Shown: piece by piece, positions 1 through 6,865 of the stretch | How positions within the stretch are numbered: position 1 is the stretch's first letter | Layout: each line of letters opens with the position of its first letter | NCBI GenBank assembly: GCA_003233255.1 | Contig: QILH01000008.1 | Span: forward strand, 1 to 6,924 | DNA from: Gammaproteobacteria bacterium | GTDB taxonomy: Bacteria > Pseudomonadota > Gammaproteobacteria > UBA6429 > Thiohalophilaceae | Direction: 5' to 3' | Length of the DNA stretch: 6,924 nt | The notes under the pieces: generated by a model | Database searches by the model: none | Seen by the model: only the letters and a program-made list of their open reading frames with translations | What the model was told of the DNA's origin: nothing | Position numbers and translations under genes: made by a program

Positions 1-166
1 ATCCAGATTTTTTTAACAGCAAATAAGCTATATCACGACAATTTGGTTGGATTGCTAAGTATTCTACAAGGCTTTCCCATTTGCTAGATATTGCCCTATC
101 TAATGATAACTGTTGCATTCTTACAAATAAGAATAAACCCAAGATGAACTCTTTATCAAATTTCAC
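1..166 (-). CDS. Putative immunity protein, N-terminal part (runs off the window)
   Basis: A GTG at 166-164 opens a frame that stays open for 55 codons to the window edge, so the 3' end is missing. AGGA lies seven bases before the GTG and overlaps the toxin stop codon, which suggests translational coupling. The visible protein begins MKFDKEFILGLFLFVRMQQL (GTG read as Met), followed by an acidic/hydrophobic stretch with Trp30, Cys43 and a leucine-rich end. It has one short hydrophobic run (ILGLFLFV) that is too short for a signal peptide or membrane anchor, so a cytoplasmic location is likely. GC is about 31 percent, well below the toxin gene. Its place directly after a polymorphic toxin is the classic immunity position, and function is inferred from that alone. 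I do not recognise the family. An in-frame ATG at 118-116 is an alternative start but has no better ribosome site. Confidence 0.72.
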   Translation of the reverse strand, partial: MKFDKEFILGLFLFVRMQQLSLDRAISSKWESLVEYLAIQPNCRDIAYLLLKKSG

Positions 167-173
167 TGTTTTT

Positions 174-177
174 TCCT
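174..177 (-). promoter_or_regulatory. Ribosome-binding site of the putative immunity gene
   Basis: AGGA is formed partly by the toxin TAG stop codon and lies seven bases before the GTG. It decides the GTG start over the later ATG. Ribosomes ending on the toxin would stop on top of this site, which favours coupled synthesis of the two proteins. Confidence 0.65.
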
Positions 178-3100
178 ATTGACGCCTAAATCTAGGATTT
201 GCACCTCTAATATCGAGTGGTCTATTGGTAGGTATTACACCTGTATTCCTAGGTCCGACTTTTGTCGGTTGTATTGAACTACGAGGAACATCGAATTCAA
301 CAAACCGTCCTTTGCCGAAAGCACCTGTCTCGCCTGTTGCGGTTTTCGATCGTCCAAATGGAGCTATTTCCACATGAACACCTGCGGGATCACCTCGCCC
401 CGGATTAATTGCTCCATCTTTCTTAATGCCTCGAGCGCCCGCAGAGGATGTATAGTGTCGCACACGTACTAAATTATTTCCTCCCTTTGGAACACTTCCC
501 GACCCACCTCCACAAAGTTCTCCTCCACTCCCGCCACACAACAATACCCCTCCTGTACCAAGCAAACGAGGAGCTATACTTGTGGAAAACCACCAGCCAC
601 CAGCCAGAAAGGAGGGTATCCCCAAATACAATATTGCTGCATTTTCACCCGCACTACGACCTGGGCTACATATTCCCGCTTCCACCAAGTAGCCGTTGCT
701 CGTACAACCAGATGCATCATTAAACAACCTCGAAAAAGCCCCAGTCACCGCCCCATTTGCAAACTTCCCTCCCGCCAGTCTGGAACCAGTACCACCAATG
801 ACAGCCGCGACCGAAACGTTCCGAATTCTACTCTCTCCAAACAACCTGTTCTCACTGTCAATATACCCGATCAATTTGGTGAAACCAGCACTGGCAAATC
901 CCACCCGAAATTCGCCTCCGCCTATCTCACTGGCGACACCACCAATCACCCCATGCACACCTACTTTGACTAACGATTCACTCATGGGGTGCGCGATCGT
1001 ACCATACGCCCAGCCAGAAAATATGCCTGAAGCCGCTAAGCGTATATCTGCCTGCAATGCACCATTTAAAAATCCTCCTACCATCTGTCCTGCAACACCC
1101 GGCCCTGCAATTGCAGTCCCCATACCAGCGGTGCCTACGACCATCATCACTCCAACAATGGCCCGCCCATAACGACGAACCACCCGCTTAATACCGCGCC
1201 TAAGCTTCTTGATAAAATTGCCGCTAGGATCGGTAAAACTCAAGGGATTATTATTAACATACGTATAACGATTAAATCCCTGGGTCGTCTGCGGATATTG
1301 CACATAAGTATCCGCCTGCAAGAATCGTCCAAGTTTGGCGTCATACATACGCGCATTCATGTTGATCAGCCCGATCTCATCATCCATCTCATGCCCGGTA
1401 AATCCACGGGTGGTTAAACTGTCGATGCTGATGGTCGCATTGTTCCAATCCGGTTTTCGGCGTTCGCCCCACGGATCAAAACTGGTGCGTTCCTTGACTT
1501 TGCCGGTTTCGTCGGTGATGGTATCAGTGGAACCAATATGGTCTTTGTGTAGATAACGCGTATCACTGGTTTTATTGGAACGCTGGGTGAGTAGTACCGT
1601 GCTGACACCAGCACCGATATAATGTTTATTTTCGATGATGCTACTGCCAGTCTTGCTGACCCGTTCGTAGCCTTTGCCCAGATACAGAGTTTTGCTGGTG
1701 ACGCCAGCTTTGACACTGACTTTGATGATACGATCACGTCCGGGGCCATAACGATAGGTGTTTTGGGTGCTACCTTTGGAAACGGTTTTGGGTTTGTTAA
1801 AGCTGGTATAGGTCAGCAGTCTACCATCGCCGGAGATCTGGTTACCGTTCTTGTCATAACCGTAACTCAGGACTTTGGTTCCCAATTTGACTTGGGTGAC
1901 GGCGTTGGGACCAGCATTTTTTACTTTCTGATAGAGATAATCACCGGTTCCTGTTTTAAAGGTGATGTTGCCAATTTTATCGTATTTAAACTGTTTGGCA
2001 TTGGCACCATTTATTGTTGTTGATGTTAGTCGATTTAGATTATCGTAGCTTGCCACCTCGATTTTATTCTGGATCATGTCGTGGCGTTGCATCAGGTTAC
2101 CTAGCGTATCAAACTTGTAACCGAGTTTTTGTACCAGACCATTGCCGGTGATAATACCGGCGAGTCTACCGGTGGTATCATTATAGGCACGCTCTGACAC
2201 CAGGCCGTTACCATACTGTTCACGCAAGATCTGGCCACGAGCATTATATTCCAGTGCTTTCCAGTACGATTTATTACCCGCCGCGTTTTGGACTTCGCTT
2301 AGGAAACCGAAAGTATTATAGACATTTTTCAGTTTAAGACCGGTCGGATAACTGGTGGTTAGCGGCCGTGAGAAGGCATCATAAGTAATCGTTTGCGTAA
2401 AACTCTGTCCGGCAAATTTAGTGGTGCTGGTGCTGGGCCTGCCCAAGTTATCGTAACTACTGGATTGGCTATAAGCGTTGGGGCCGTTCACCAGGCTGAG
2501 TTTACCGATCGCTTTGTTACCCTGGTCATACGTCCAGGTGCTAGACCCTTCAGGTTCGATACGTTTTTTGATTCTACCTAAAATATCATAGCTGTTGGTG
2601 ACGGTCTGGCCTTTGGCATCGGTTTGGGTAAGCAGTTGGCCGAGGGTATCATAAGAATAAGTCCAACTACCCATGTTGGGGTCTATCATGCTTGTTTTAC
2701 GACCGCGAATGTCATAGCTCATGCGGGTGACGTTACCAGCGGCATCGGTCACGGTTTTCAGGTTATTAAACGGATCGTAGGTATAAGTATTGAAATTACC
2801 ATTGGCATCAATGCTTTTGATCAGTTTACCCTGACTGTTTTTAATCTTGGTAATGGTTTGCGTTTTATTGTTAGTGGTTATTACCCTTAATACACGATAA
2901 ACCTTTGATGTGGTGGAATTATCAGGGTTGATTATTTTTGTTGTTCTGCCCAGAACATCATATTCATACTTGGTAACGTATTGTGGCCGCCCCCTATAAT
3001 GTGGGCTTGATACGTTGGCGATACGACCAAACCGATTGTAGCTGGTTCGCTTTATTATTAGCTTGTTAGCAAAGCCTTTAGTACTGGTCATGATCTCTCG

Positions 3101-6100
3101 ACCGAGTGCGTCATAATAAACCGTGGTGGGCATACTGCCGGTGGTTTGCGTTGTGATATTGAGTGGAAAACCTTGATCACACTTAACCGTGCAAAGTGAA
3201 TAAGTCTTGGTGGTCACTGTGCCGTCAGCACCGGTTTCCTTGAATAAACGTCCCAATGAATCATAGTCCCAACGGGTGGTTAGTCCGTTAGGTCCGGTTT
3301 GCATGAGTTTGCCGCCGAACATTGGATCATAGGTGTAGGTCTCGGTGTGTCCAAGTACATTTGTCGTGCTCATCGGAAATTGACCACGAGCATCGTATCT
3401 TACTGTGGTCGTACGGCTGGCGATGCTTGGCCCGGTGAGGGTTTTAGTGGTTTTATTACCGAAGGTATCATAACCATGCGTTGTGGTTAATCTTAAGGTT
3501 GCATGGTTGGGTTCGATGGTCTCGGTTTTAAGCAGCCCTGACGTTAGGCCATAGGTAAAAGACGAGGCTCGCGTTTGTGTACCTTGTTTTGGGGTGGTAT
3601 TGCTTACCGTCGTGCGTCTTAATCGCCCTAAATGCCATTTAGTGACATCATTGTCATAGGTTGAATTGCTTGTTTTAATATAACCATCATTATGGTTGAC
3701 AATTATTTTGGTCGCATTGCCATAACTGTCATAGCTATTAGTCGTGGTTACATTTGATACCCGGGTACCATCAAGTTCATAGGTAAACTTATCACTCGAT
3801 TGCAGCTGGACTGATTTACGCCCCATTGGTAAATCGAGCACCTGATAGCGATTAATGGTTTTGTCTATTAGGGTTTTATTGCCCAGCCTTTTCTCGGAAT
3901 ACCTTGCCATGCCTGTTAATGGCCAATGTTGATGGTAACGGGTGGTATTCACTAAACCTGTTTGTGAATCAGTTACGCTCACCTGGCGAAATCCCAATAG
4001 GCCACGTCCCCGCACATGCACTTTGGCGCCTCGATACTGATAGGTAAACGAATATTTACCGCCGATACCCGTGATACGGGAAAAGGATTTAACCACATAC
4101 ATGGGAGGGCGAATATTAATTGTTGGAAATTGCTTAGTGGTATCCTTGGCATAAAAGAGCTTTGTTTTATCGGTAAGCGGCTTATAATTTACGTTAACCT
4201 TGTCGCCAAGCCCGTCGGCCACCTGGATCATCAAATCAGGTACGCTTCCACTATTCAGATCGACCCTTCGTACTGTCGTGCTAACCCAGTTACGCCCAGC
4301 GCCGAAATGTAACTGAACTAGATCCGCCAGGCCATCTCCATTGATATCAGCCAAGCGGGTACCCTGATAGAAGTTTATATTTTGCATGCTGTCGGTATAG
4401 GATTTACTCTCGGTAAAACGGATACCATTATTGAGTAATGCAAGTTTTGAATAGGGGCAAACCGCCCTTTTCGGCAAATCATAAAATAATTTATATGGAG
4501 AAGTTGGATCAAAATAACGCGCGCCAGGTTTGGCACCTTTACAAATAAACGTCCAGCTCTCTCGTTGGGCTACGATAGACCATGGAATTGAGTCTTGCTG
4601 TACTATGTCCACCCGACCATCACCATTTATATCGGCAAAACGAATATTTTTAAATCCTCTTTTCCCATTCAATGGTAACAAGCTATCTGAAAAACGCTTA
4701 TTAAATTTAAATTTACGACCTGTACTCAGATAAACTTTCGTAAAATTATTATAAGTCTTTTTTGTGAGCTCCGCTTGATACCTTAGAAAGGTACTATCGT
4801 TGGGATCTGGATAAACACCCGGGGGTAACATTGTCGTTACTCGTTCGCTATAGACCTGGATTAGATCCATAAGGCCGTCGCCATTAATATCCACCATCCG
4901 GTTAATATCCTCAGGACGAGTAACTATATCTTTTATAGCATTTCTAACGCTCAGGTATGTATAGTTCAGAGGATTATTAAGTGGCACAATAGGTAAACTG
5001 GTGGAAAAACTGCTATCTCGAATAAATTTTTTACCCGTATTAATATAGACCGCGTTTGTCCTCTGGCGAGGGGTTCGGCTAATGACACTTACCAAATCAG
5101 GCAAACCATCGCCGTTAACATCCGCTAGTTGTAATGTGGTCACTATCGACGTGTCTCCGATACGCCTGTCCTGGACTTGGAGCGCAAAGTATAATCCCGG
5201 AAGTGTCGCCGAATAAACCGGGTCATATACAAACGCGCTTCCATTATTAAGATAAACTTTTTTATTCGTGGCACCGCTCGTTGTTTTAAACAGCTCTACA
5301 ATATCCACCAATCCATCGCCATTCAAATCAGCCATGCGGGTACCATAGTCTACCCCATTGCGCGCGAATGCCGAGGTCATTTTGCTATTAGAGTAACCCA
5401 CATGTTTTTGAAAACCACTGCCGGTATTGAGATAAACCCGCTTGACATACCTGCCTCCCTGACCCGCGTTCTGAAAGTAAAGCTGGATAAGATCCGGCAA
5501 GCCATCGCCATTGATATCGATCAATCTTGTTCCCTGATCAATCCCGCTGGTGGAAAATAACATATTCGGTGGCAAACTGTTTGTGTACCCTGCATGGTCG
5601 ACAAAAGTGGTGCCGGTCCCGAGTGAAACCCTGCGCTTTGTCGCATTACCATACCAGGGCACGTAACTGTCCAGTTGAATAAGATCCAGTATGCCATCAC
5701 CATTAATATCAGCGAGCCGGGTACCTATACTTTTTTGGGCTCCACCTTTGCGTTTACCGCCTTCAATTCCTGAAAAAGCAAAATCAGAGAGCTCAAAGGT
5801 CGAACTCCGCTTGAATTGCCTGACTGTTGTTTTCTGCCAACTAAACCGGCTAGACAGTTTGCAATTTCCACTGGCACCACATTCTCTTAACTGGAGCAAA
5901 CGTGATCGCCCAGTCTCTAGTCCATAGTCATATTTAAGCCGGTATTCTTTGACCAGTGCTGGGCCAACATAAGTTCTAATAAATTGTAATCGCTTTGTCA
6001 TTGAAGACATTGAACCGGCCGTATAGCTAATTACTCTGTCCGTTCTGAGTTGATAGAAAAACTGTACGGAAGCATTTGGCTGAGTCCCGGCAACAGTGTT

Positions 6101-6784
6101 ACCTGTATAATCTATTCGACTTACCCGGTATGTGCCATTAATATTATTTTCAAAGTACTTGATGGTTAAATAATTTCCCACGGTATCGGAAATTTTATTA
6201 ACCGCCCATAGTCTTGCGGTAGGTTTATTTTGCGCTTCAATACGGGAGTCAGCGGTGTATCCATATTCTAATACCTGCCCGGCCTTGGTCCAGACTTTGA
6301 ATTTAAGCGGGCCATTACCAACAATCCCATAAGAGATGATTTTAGAATAGCTGGCCGTTTCGGTACGATATTCGGTGCCTTCAACACCATACTTTCCCTT
6401 GACTGCAATTAATCGGCTACCGTCCAGGCAAAAACGATCTGTCCAAGTGTAGGAGACACGCGTTATGTTATTATCTTGTGCCAATGTTTGCGGGCAGCGG
6501 TGAATTGTACTCAATCCTCCTAATGACCAGCCCATACCTAAATGGCCATTACCCGATTGCGATGAATAACCCAGCGACAGTGCCGGTACTAAGCCGGAAG
6601 TCCCTGGGGGCACACTAAGCTTGATCGAATAATTGGCGGCACCGGTGTTACTTACACCAAAGTTACCTAAGGTCGCACCGGAGTGATGTGTTCCTGCATT
6701 TGCGGTCACGCTGAAAAATGTTGAGAGGGAAAAAAACAGAGACGAGAATAATACGAAAAAACGACCGTGAATGATCAGCTTCAT
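176..6784 (-). CDS. Secreted SpvB/VCBS/RHS polymorphic toxin with a C-terminal ADP-ribosyltransferase-like domain
   Basis: This complete 2202-residue protein has the layout of a Tc-toxin B and C subunit fused into one chain. In that family the SpvB, TcdB-middle and RHS parts fold into a hollow shell around a C-terminal toxin, which is released by self-cleavage after the RHS core. The sequence shows a Sec signal peptide (1-30), an SpvB domain (37-320), seven DxNGDGxxD repeats (355-845), a TcdB middle domain (848-960), about 22 YD repeats (1015-1742) and an RHS core ending DPSG (1852-1855). A variable 347-residue C-terminal region follows. The ATG is supported by AAGGA six bases upstream and by the signal peptide that starts directly at it. 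No PAAR, VgrG or intein-like domain is visible, so type VI delivery is not suggested. The frame is intact with no sign of decay. The shell assignment is firm; the toxin activity is less certain, and the target (bacterial rival or eukaryotic host) cannot be read from the sequence. Confidence 0.95.
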   Translation of the reverse strand: MKLIIHGRFFVLFSSLFFSLSTFFSVTANAGTHHSGATLGNFGVSNTGAANYSIKLSVPPGTSGLVPALSLGYSSQSGNGHLGMGWSLGGLSTIHRCPQTLAQDNNITRVSYTWTDRFCLDGSRLIAVKGKYGVEGTEYRTETASYSKIISYGIVGNGPLKFKVWTKAGQVLEYGYTADSRIEAQNKPTARLWAVNKISDTVGNYLTIKYFENNINGTYRVSRIDYTGNTVAGTQPNASVQFFYQLRTDRVISYTAGSMSSMTKRLQFIRTYVGPALVKEYRLKYDYGLETGRSRLLQLRECGASGNCKLSSRFSWQKTTVRQFKRSSTFELSDFAFSGIEGGKRKGGAQKSIGTRLADINGDGILDLIQLDSYVPWYGNATKRRVSLGTGTTFVDHAGYTNSLPPNMLFSTSGIDQGTRLIDINGDGLPDLIQLYFQNAGQGGRYVKRVYLNTGSGFQKHVGYSNSKMTSAFARNGVDYGTRMADLNGDGLVDIVELFKTTSGATNKKVYLNNGSAFVYDPVYSATLPGLYFALQVQDRRIGDTSIVTTLQLADVNGDGLPDLVSVISRTPRQRTNAVYINTGKKFIRDSSFSTSLPIVPLNNPLNYTYLSVRNAIKDIVTRPEDINRMVDINGDGLMDLIQVYSERVTTMLPPGVYPDPNDSTFLRYQAELTKKTYNNFTKVYLSTGRKFKFNKRFSDSLLPLNGKRGFKNIRFADINGDGRVDIVQQDSIPWSIVAQRESWTFICKGAKPGARYFDPTSPYKLFYDLPKRAVCPYSKLALLNNGIRFTESKSYTDSMQNINFYQGTRLADINGDGLADLVQLHFGAGRNWVSTTVRRVDLNSGSVPDLMIQVADGLGDKVNVNYKPLTDKTKLFYAKDTTKQFPTINIRPPMYVVKSFSRITGIGGKYSFTYQYRGAKVHVRGRGLLGFRQVSVTDSQTGLVNTTRYHQHWPLTGMARYSEKRLGNKTLIDKTINRYQVLDLPMGRKSVQLQSSDKFTYELDGTRVSNVTTTNSYDSYGNATKIIVNHNDGYIKTSNSTYDNDVTKWHLGRLRRTTVSNTTPKQGTQTRASSFTYGLTSGLLKTETIEPNHATLRLTTTHGYDTFGNKTTKTLTGPSIASRTTTVRYDARGQFPMSTTNVLGHTETYTYDPMFGGKLMQTGPNGLTTRWDYDSLGRLFKETGADGTVTTKTYSLCTVKCDQGFPLNITTQTTGSMPTTVYYDALGREIMTSTKGFANKLIIKRTSYNRFGRIANVSSPHYRGRPQYVTKYEYDVLGRTTKIINPDNSTTSKVYRVLRVITTNNKTQTITKIKNSQGKLIKSIDANGNFNTYTYDPFNNLKTVTDAAGNVTRMSYDIRGRKTSMIDPNMGSWTYSYDTLGQLLTQTDAKGQTVTNSYDILGRIKKRIEPEGSSTWTYDQGNKAIGKLSLVNGPNAYSQSSSYDNLGRPSTSTTKFAGQSFTQTITYDAFSRPLTTSYPTGLKLKNVYNTFGFLSEVQNAAGNKSYWKALEYNARGQILREQYGNGLVSERAYNDTTGRLAGIITGNGLVQKLGYKFDTLGNLMQRHDMIQNKIEVASYDNLNRLTSTTINGANAKQFKYDKIGNITFKTGTGDYLYQKVKNAGPNAVTQVKLGTKVLSYGYDKNGNQISGDGRLLTYTSFNKPKTVSKGSTQNTYRYGPGRDRIIKVSVKAGVTSKTLYLGKGYERVSKTGSSIIENKHYIGAGVSTVLLTQRSNKTSDTRYLHKDHIGSTDTITDETGKVKERTSFDPWGERRKPDWNNATISIDSLTTRGFTGHEMDDEIGLINMNARMYDAKLGRFLQADTYVQYPQTTQGFNRYTYVNNNPLSFTDPSGNFIKKLRRGIKRVVRRYGRAIVGVMMVVGTAGMGTAIAGPGVAGQMVGGFLNGALQADIRLAASGIFSGWAYGTIAHPMSESLVKVGVHGVIGGVASEIGGGEFRVGFASAGFTKLIGYIDSENRLFGESRIRNVSVAAVIGGTGSRLAGGKFANGAVTGAFSRLFNDASGCTSNGYLVEAGICSPGRSAGENAAILYLGIPSFLAGGWWFSTSIAPRLLGTGGVLLCGGSGGELCGGGSGSVPKGGNNLVRVRHYTSSAGARGIKKDGAINPGRGDPAGVHVEIAPFGRSKTATGETGAFGKGRFVEFDVPRSSIQPTKVGPRNTGVIPTNRPLDIRGANPRFRRQ
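179..469 (-). other. C-terminal toxin domain, HYD1-type ADP-ribosyltransferase-like (residues about 2106-2202)
   Basis: The last 97 residues are a compact, basic, cysteine-free unit after a flexible Gly/Ser linker. Visible landmarks are VRVRHYTSSAGARGI (2106-2120, with His2110 and Tyr2111), GVHVE (2135-2139), RFVEFDV (2160-2166, with Glu2163 and Asp2165) and GVIPTNRPLDI (2182-2192). The order HYT-near-start, V/F-x-E/I-D-V in the middle and VIP-x-x-x-PLDI at the end matches my recollection of the Tox-ART-HYD1 family, proposed to transfer ADP-ribose from NAD to a target. Sequence divergence is large and no other tyrosine occurs after Tyr2111, so the enzyme call is tentative. Any other small Rhs toxin fold remains possible. 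Confidence 0.55.
470..1219 (-). other. Pre-toxin region and linker (residues about 1856-2105)
   Basis: After DPSG comes a basic patch (1859-1874, nine Lys/Arg in 16 residues), then a hydrophobic glycine/alanine-rich run (1875-1906). Two related glycine-rich copies follow (1944-1973 and 1993-2022), then a second hydrophobic run (about 2047-2083) and a Gly/Ser linker with Cys2083 and Cys2091. Motifs such as GGKFANGAVTGAFSRLFN recur before toxin tips in other Rhs and filamentous-haemagglutinin proteins. A role in toxin packing or membrane passage is inference only. Confidence 0.6.
719..955 (-). repeat. Duplicated glycine-rich pre-toxin segment (two protein copies, offset 49 residues)
   Basis: Residues 1944-1973 and 1993-2022 align without gaps at an offset of 49. 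Shared positions include V-I-G-G, S1952/S2001, G-G then acidic/basic then F (1956-1959/2005-2008), G1962/G2011, F1968/F2017 and L1971/L2020. The copies are degenerate and only visible at protein level. Confidence 0.7.
1220..1558 (-). other. RHS-associated core with autocleavage-type end (residues about 1743-1855)
   Basis: The core reads YLHKDHIGSTDTITDETG, then SFDPWGERR, GFTGHEMDDEIGLINMNAR, MYDAKLGRFLQAD (1813-1825), FNRYTYVNNNPLSFTDPSG (1837-1855). This is the conserved plug of the Rhs shell. In characterised homologues, aspartates here form an aspartyl-protease site that releases the C-terminal toxin after the DPxG region. Asp1815, Asp1825 and Asp1852 are the visible candidates here; which are catalytic is inferred. 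Asn follows DPSG. Confidence 0.93.
1559..3742 (-). other. YD/RHS repeat region (residues about 1015-1742)
   Basis: About 22 degenerate copies of the YDxxGR repeat can be read, for example DYDSLGRL (1173-1180), YYDALGRE (1223-1230), EYDVLGRT (1274-1281), SYDILGRI (1398-1405), SYDNLGRP (1443-1450) and GYDKNGNQ (1642-1649). In solved Tc and Rhs structures such repeats wind into a beta-strand shell that encloses the toxin. Copies diverge in sequence, so this is an ancient protein repeat and not a recent DNA duplication. Confidence 0.93.
3905..4243 (-). other. TcdB middle/N-terminal domain (residues about 848-960)
   Basis: The stretch starts VPDLMIQVADGLGDKVNVNY and contains MYVVKSFSRITG and then GRGLLGFRQVSV (926-937), typical of the insecticidal-toxin TcdB middle domain that links the propeller to the RHS shell. 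It directly follows the last propeller repeat, which is the usual order in TcB proteins. Confidence 0.85.
4250..5722 (-). other. Seven FG-GAP/VCBS calcium-type repeats (residues about 355-845)
   Basis: Seven copies of D-x-N-G-D-G-x-x-D begin at residues 359, 423, 486, 555, 632, 718 and 813. Each is followed 20-60 residues later by a variant of K-x-V-Y-L-N-T-G-x-x-F (for example 448-458, 508-518 and 682-692). In related proteins these acidic loops bind calcium and each repeat forms one blade of an integrin-like beta-propeller. Seven copies match one full propeller. The sixth repeat carries an insertion with Cys748 and Cys776. Confidence 0.92.
5825..6676 (-). other. SpvB N-terminal domain (residues about 37-320)
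   Basis: Residues 37-100 carry the family hallmarks: GNFGVSNTGAANYSIKL, then a PPGTSGLVPALSLGYSS stretch, then GNGHLGMGWSLGGLSTIHRC. The segment DRFCLDGSRL (117-126) is also characteristic. This domain is shared by Salmonella SpvB and Tc-toxin TcaC/TcdB proteins, where it forms part of the shell. It is not the SpvB enzymatic domain; that activity lies in a different part of SpvB. Confidence 0.92.
6695..6784 (-). other. Sec signal peptide of the toxin (residues 1-30)
   Basis: The N-terminus has a short basic region (Lys2, His6, Arg8), a phenylalanine/leucine/serine-rich hydrophobic core (about 9-25) and an A-N-A end at 28-30 before Gly31, fitting signal peptidase I cleavage after residue 30. 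There is no lipobox cysteine. It implies that this Rhs protein crosses the inner membrane by Sec, unlike type VI Rhs effectors, which carry PAAR-type N-termini instead. Confidence 0.88.
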
Positions 6785-6790
6785 TAAAGT

Positions 6791-6795
6791 TCCTT
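6791..6795 (-). promoter_or_regulatory. Ribosome-binding site of the toxin gene
   Basis: AAGGA lies six bases before the ATG, in an A-rich leader likely to be unstructured. It supports the 6784 start, which also begins the signal peptide. Confidence 0.8.
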
Positions 6796-6836
6796 TTTAT
6801 TTTTCTGATTACTATTGATGTTCACTAGTTCAAGTT

Positions 6837-6865
6837 GTTATACATAGATCGCAAATCTTGTTCAA
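6837..6865 (-). promoter_or_regulatory. Sigma70-like promoter of the toxin gene
   Basis: TTGAAC (6865-6860, four of six matches to TTGACA) and TATAAC (6842-6837, five of six matches to TATAAT) are separated by exactly 17 bases. Transcription would start near 6830, leaving a leader of about 45 bases. The surrounding DNA is about 25 percent GC, so chance matches are possible, but spacing and position are both good. Confidence 0.55.

Noticed and set aside
448..723. Plus-strand open frame of 91 codons opposite the toxin linker
   Set aside because: It overlaps a well-supported coding region, has no recognisable domain and no good ribosome site.
696..1172. Plus-strand open frame of 158 codons opposite the pre-toxin region
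   Set aside because: It is the antisense of a glycine/alanine-rich coding stretch, which gives a proline/threonine-rich translation with no domain and no convincing ribosome site.
1622..2023. Plus-strand open frame of 133 codons opposite the RHS repeats
   Set aside because: It is a repetitive antisense shadow of the YD repeats. The minus-strand reading has clear domain matches throughout.
1559..3742. YD region as a DNA tandem repeat or CRISPR-like array
   Set aside because: The periodicity exists only in the protein. DNA copies are divergent and unevenly spaced, as expected for RHS repeats.
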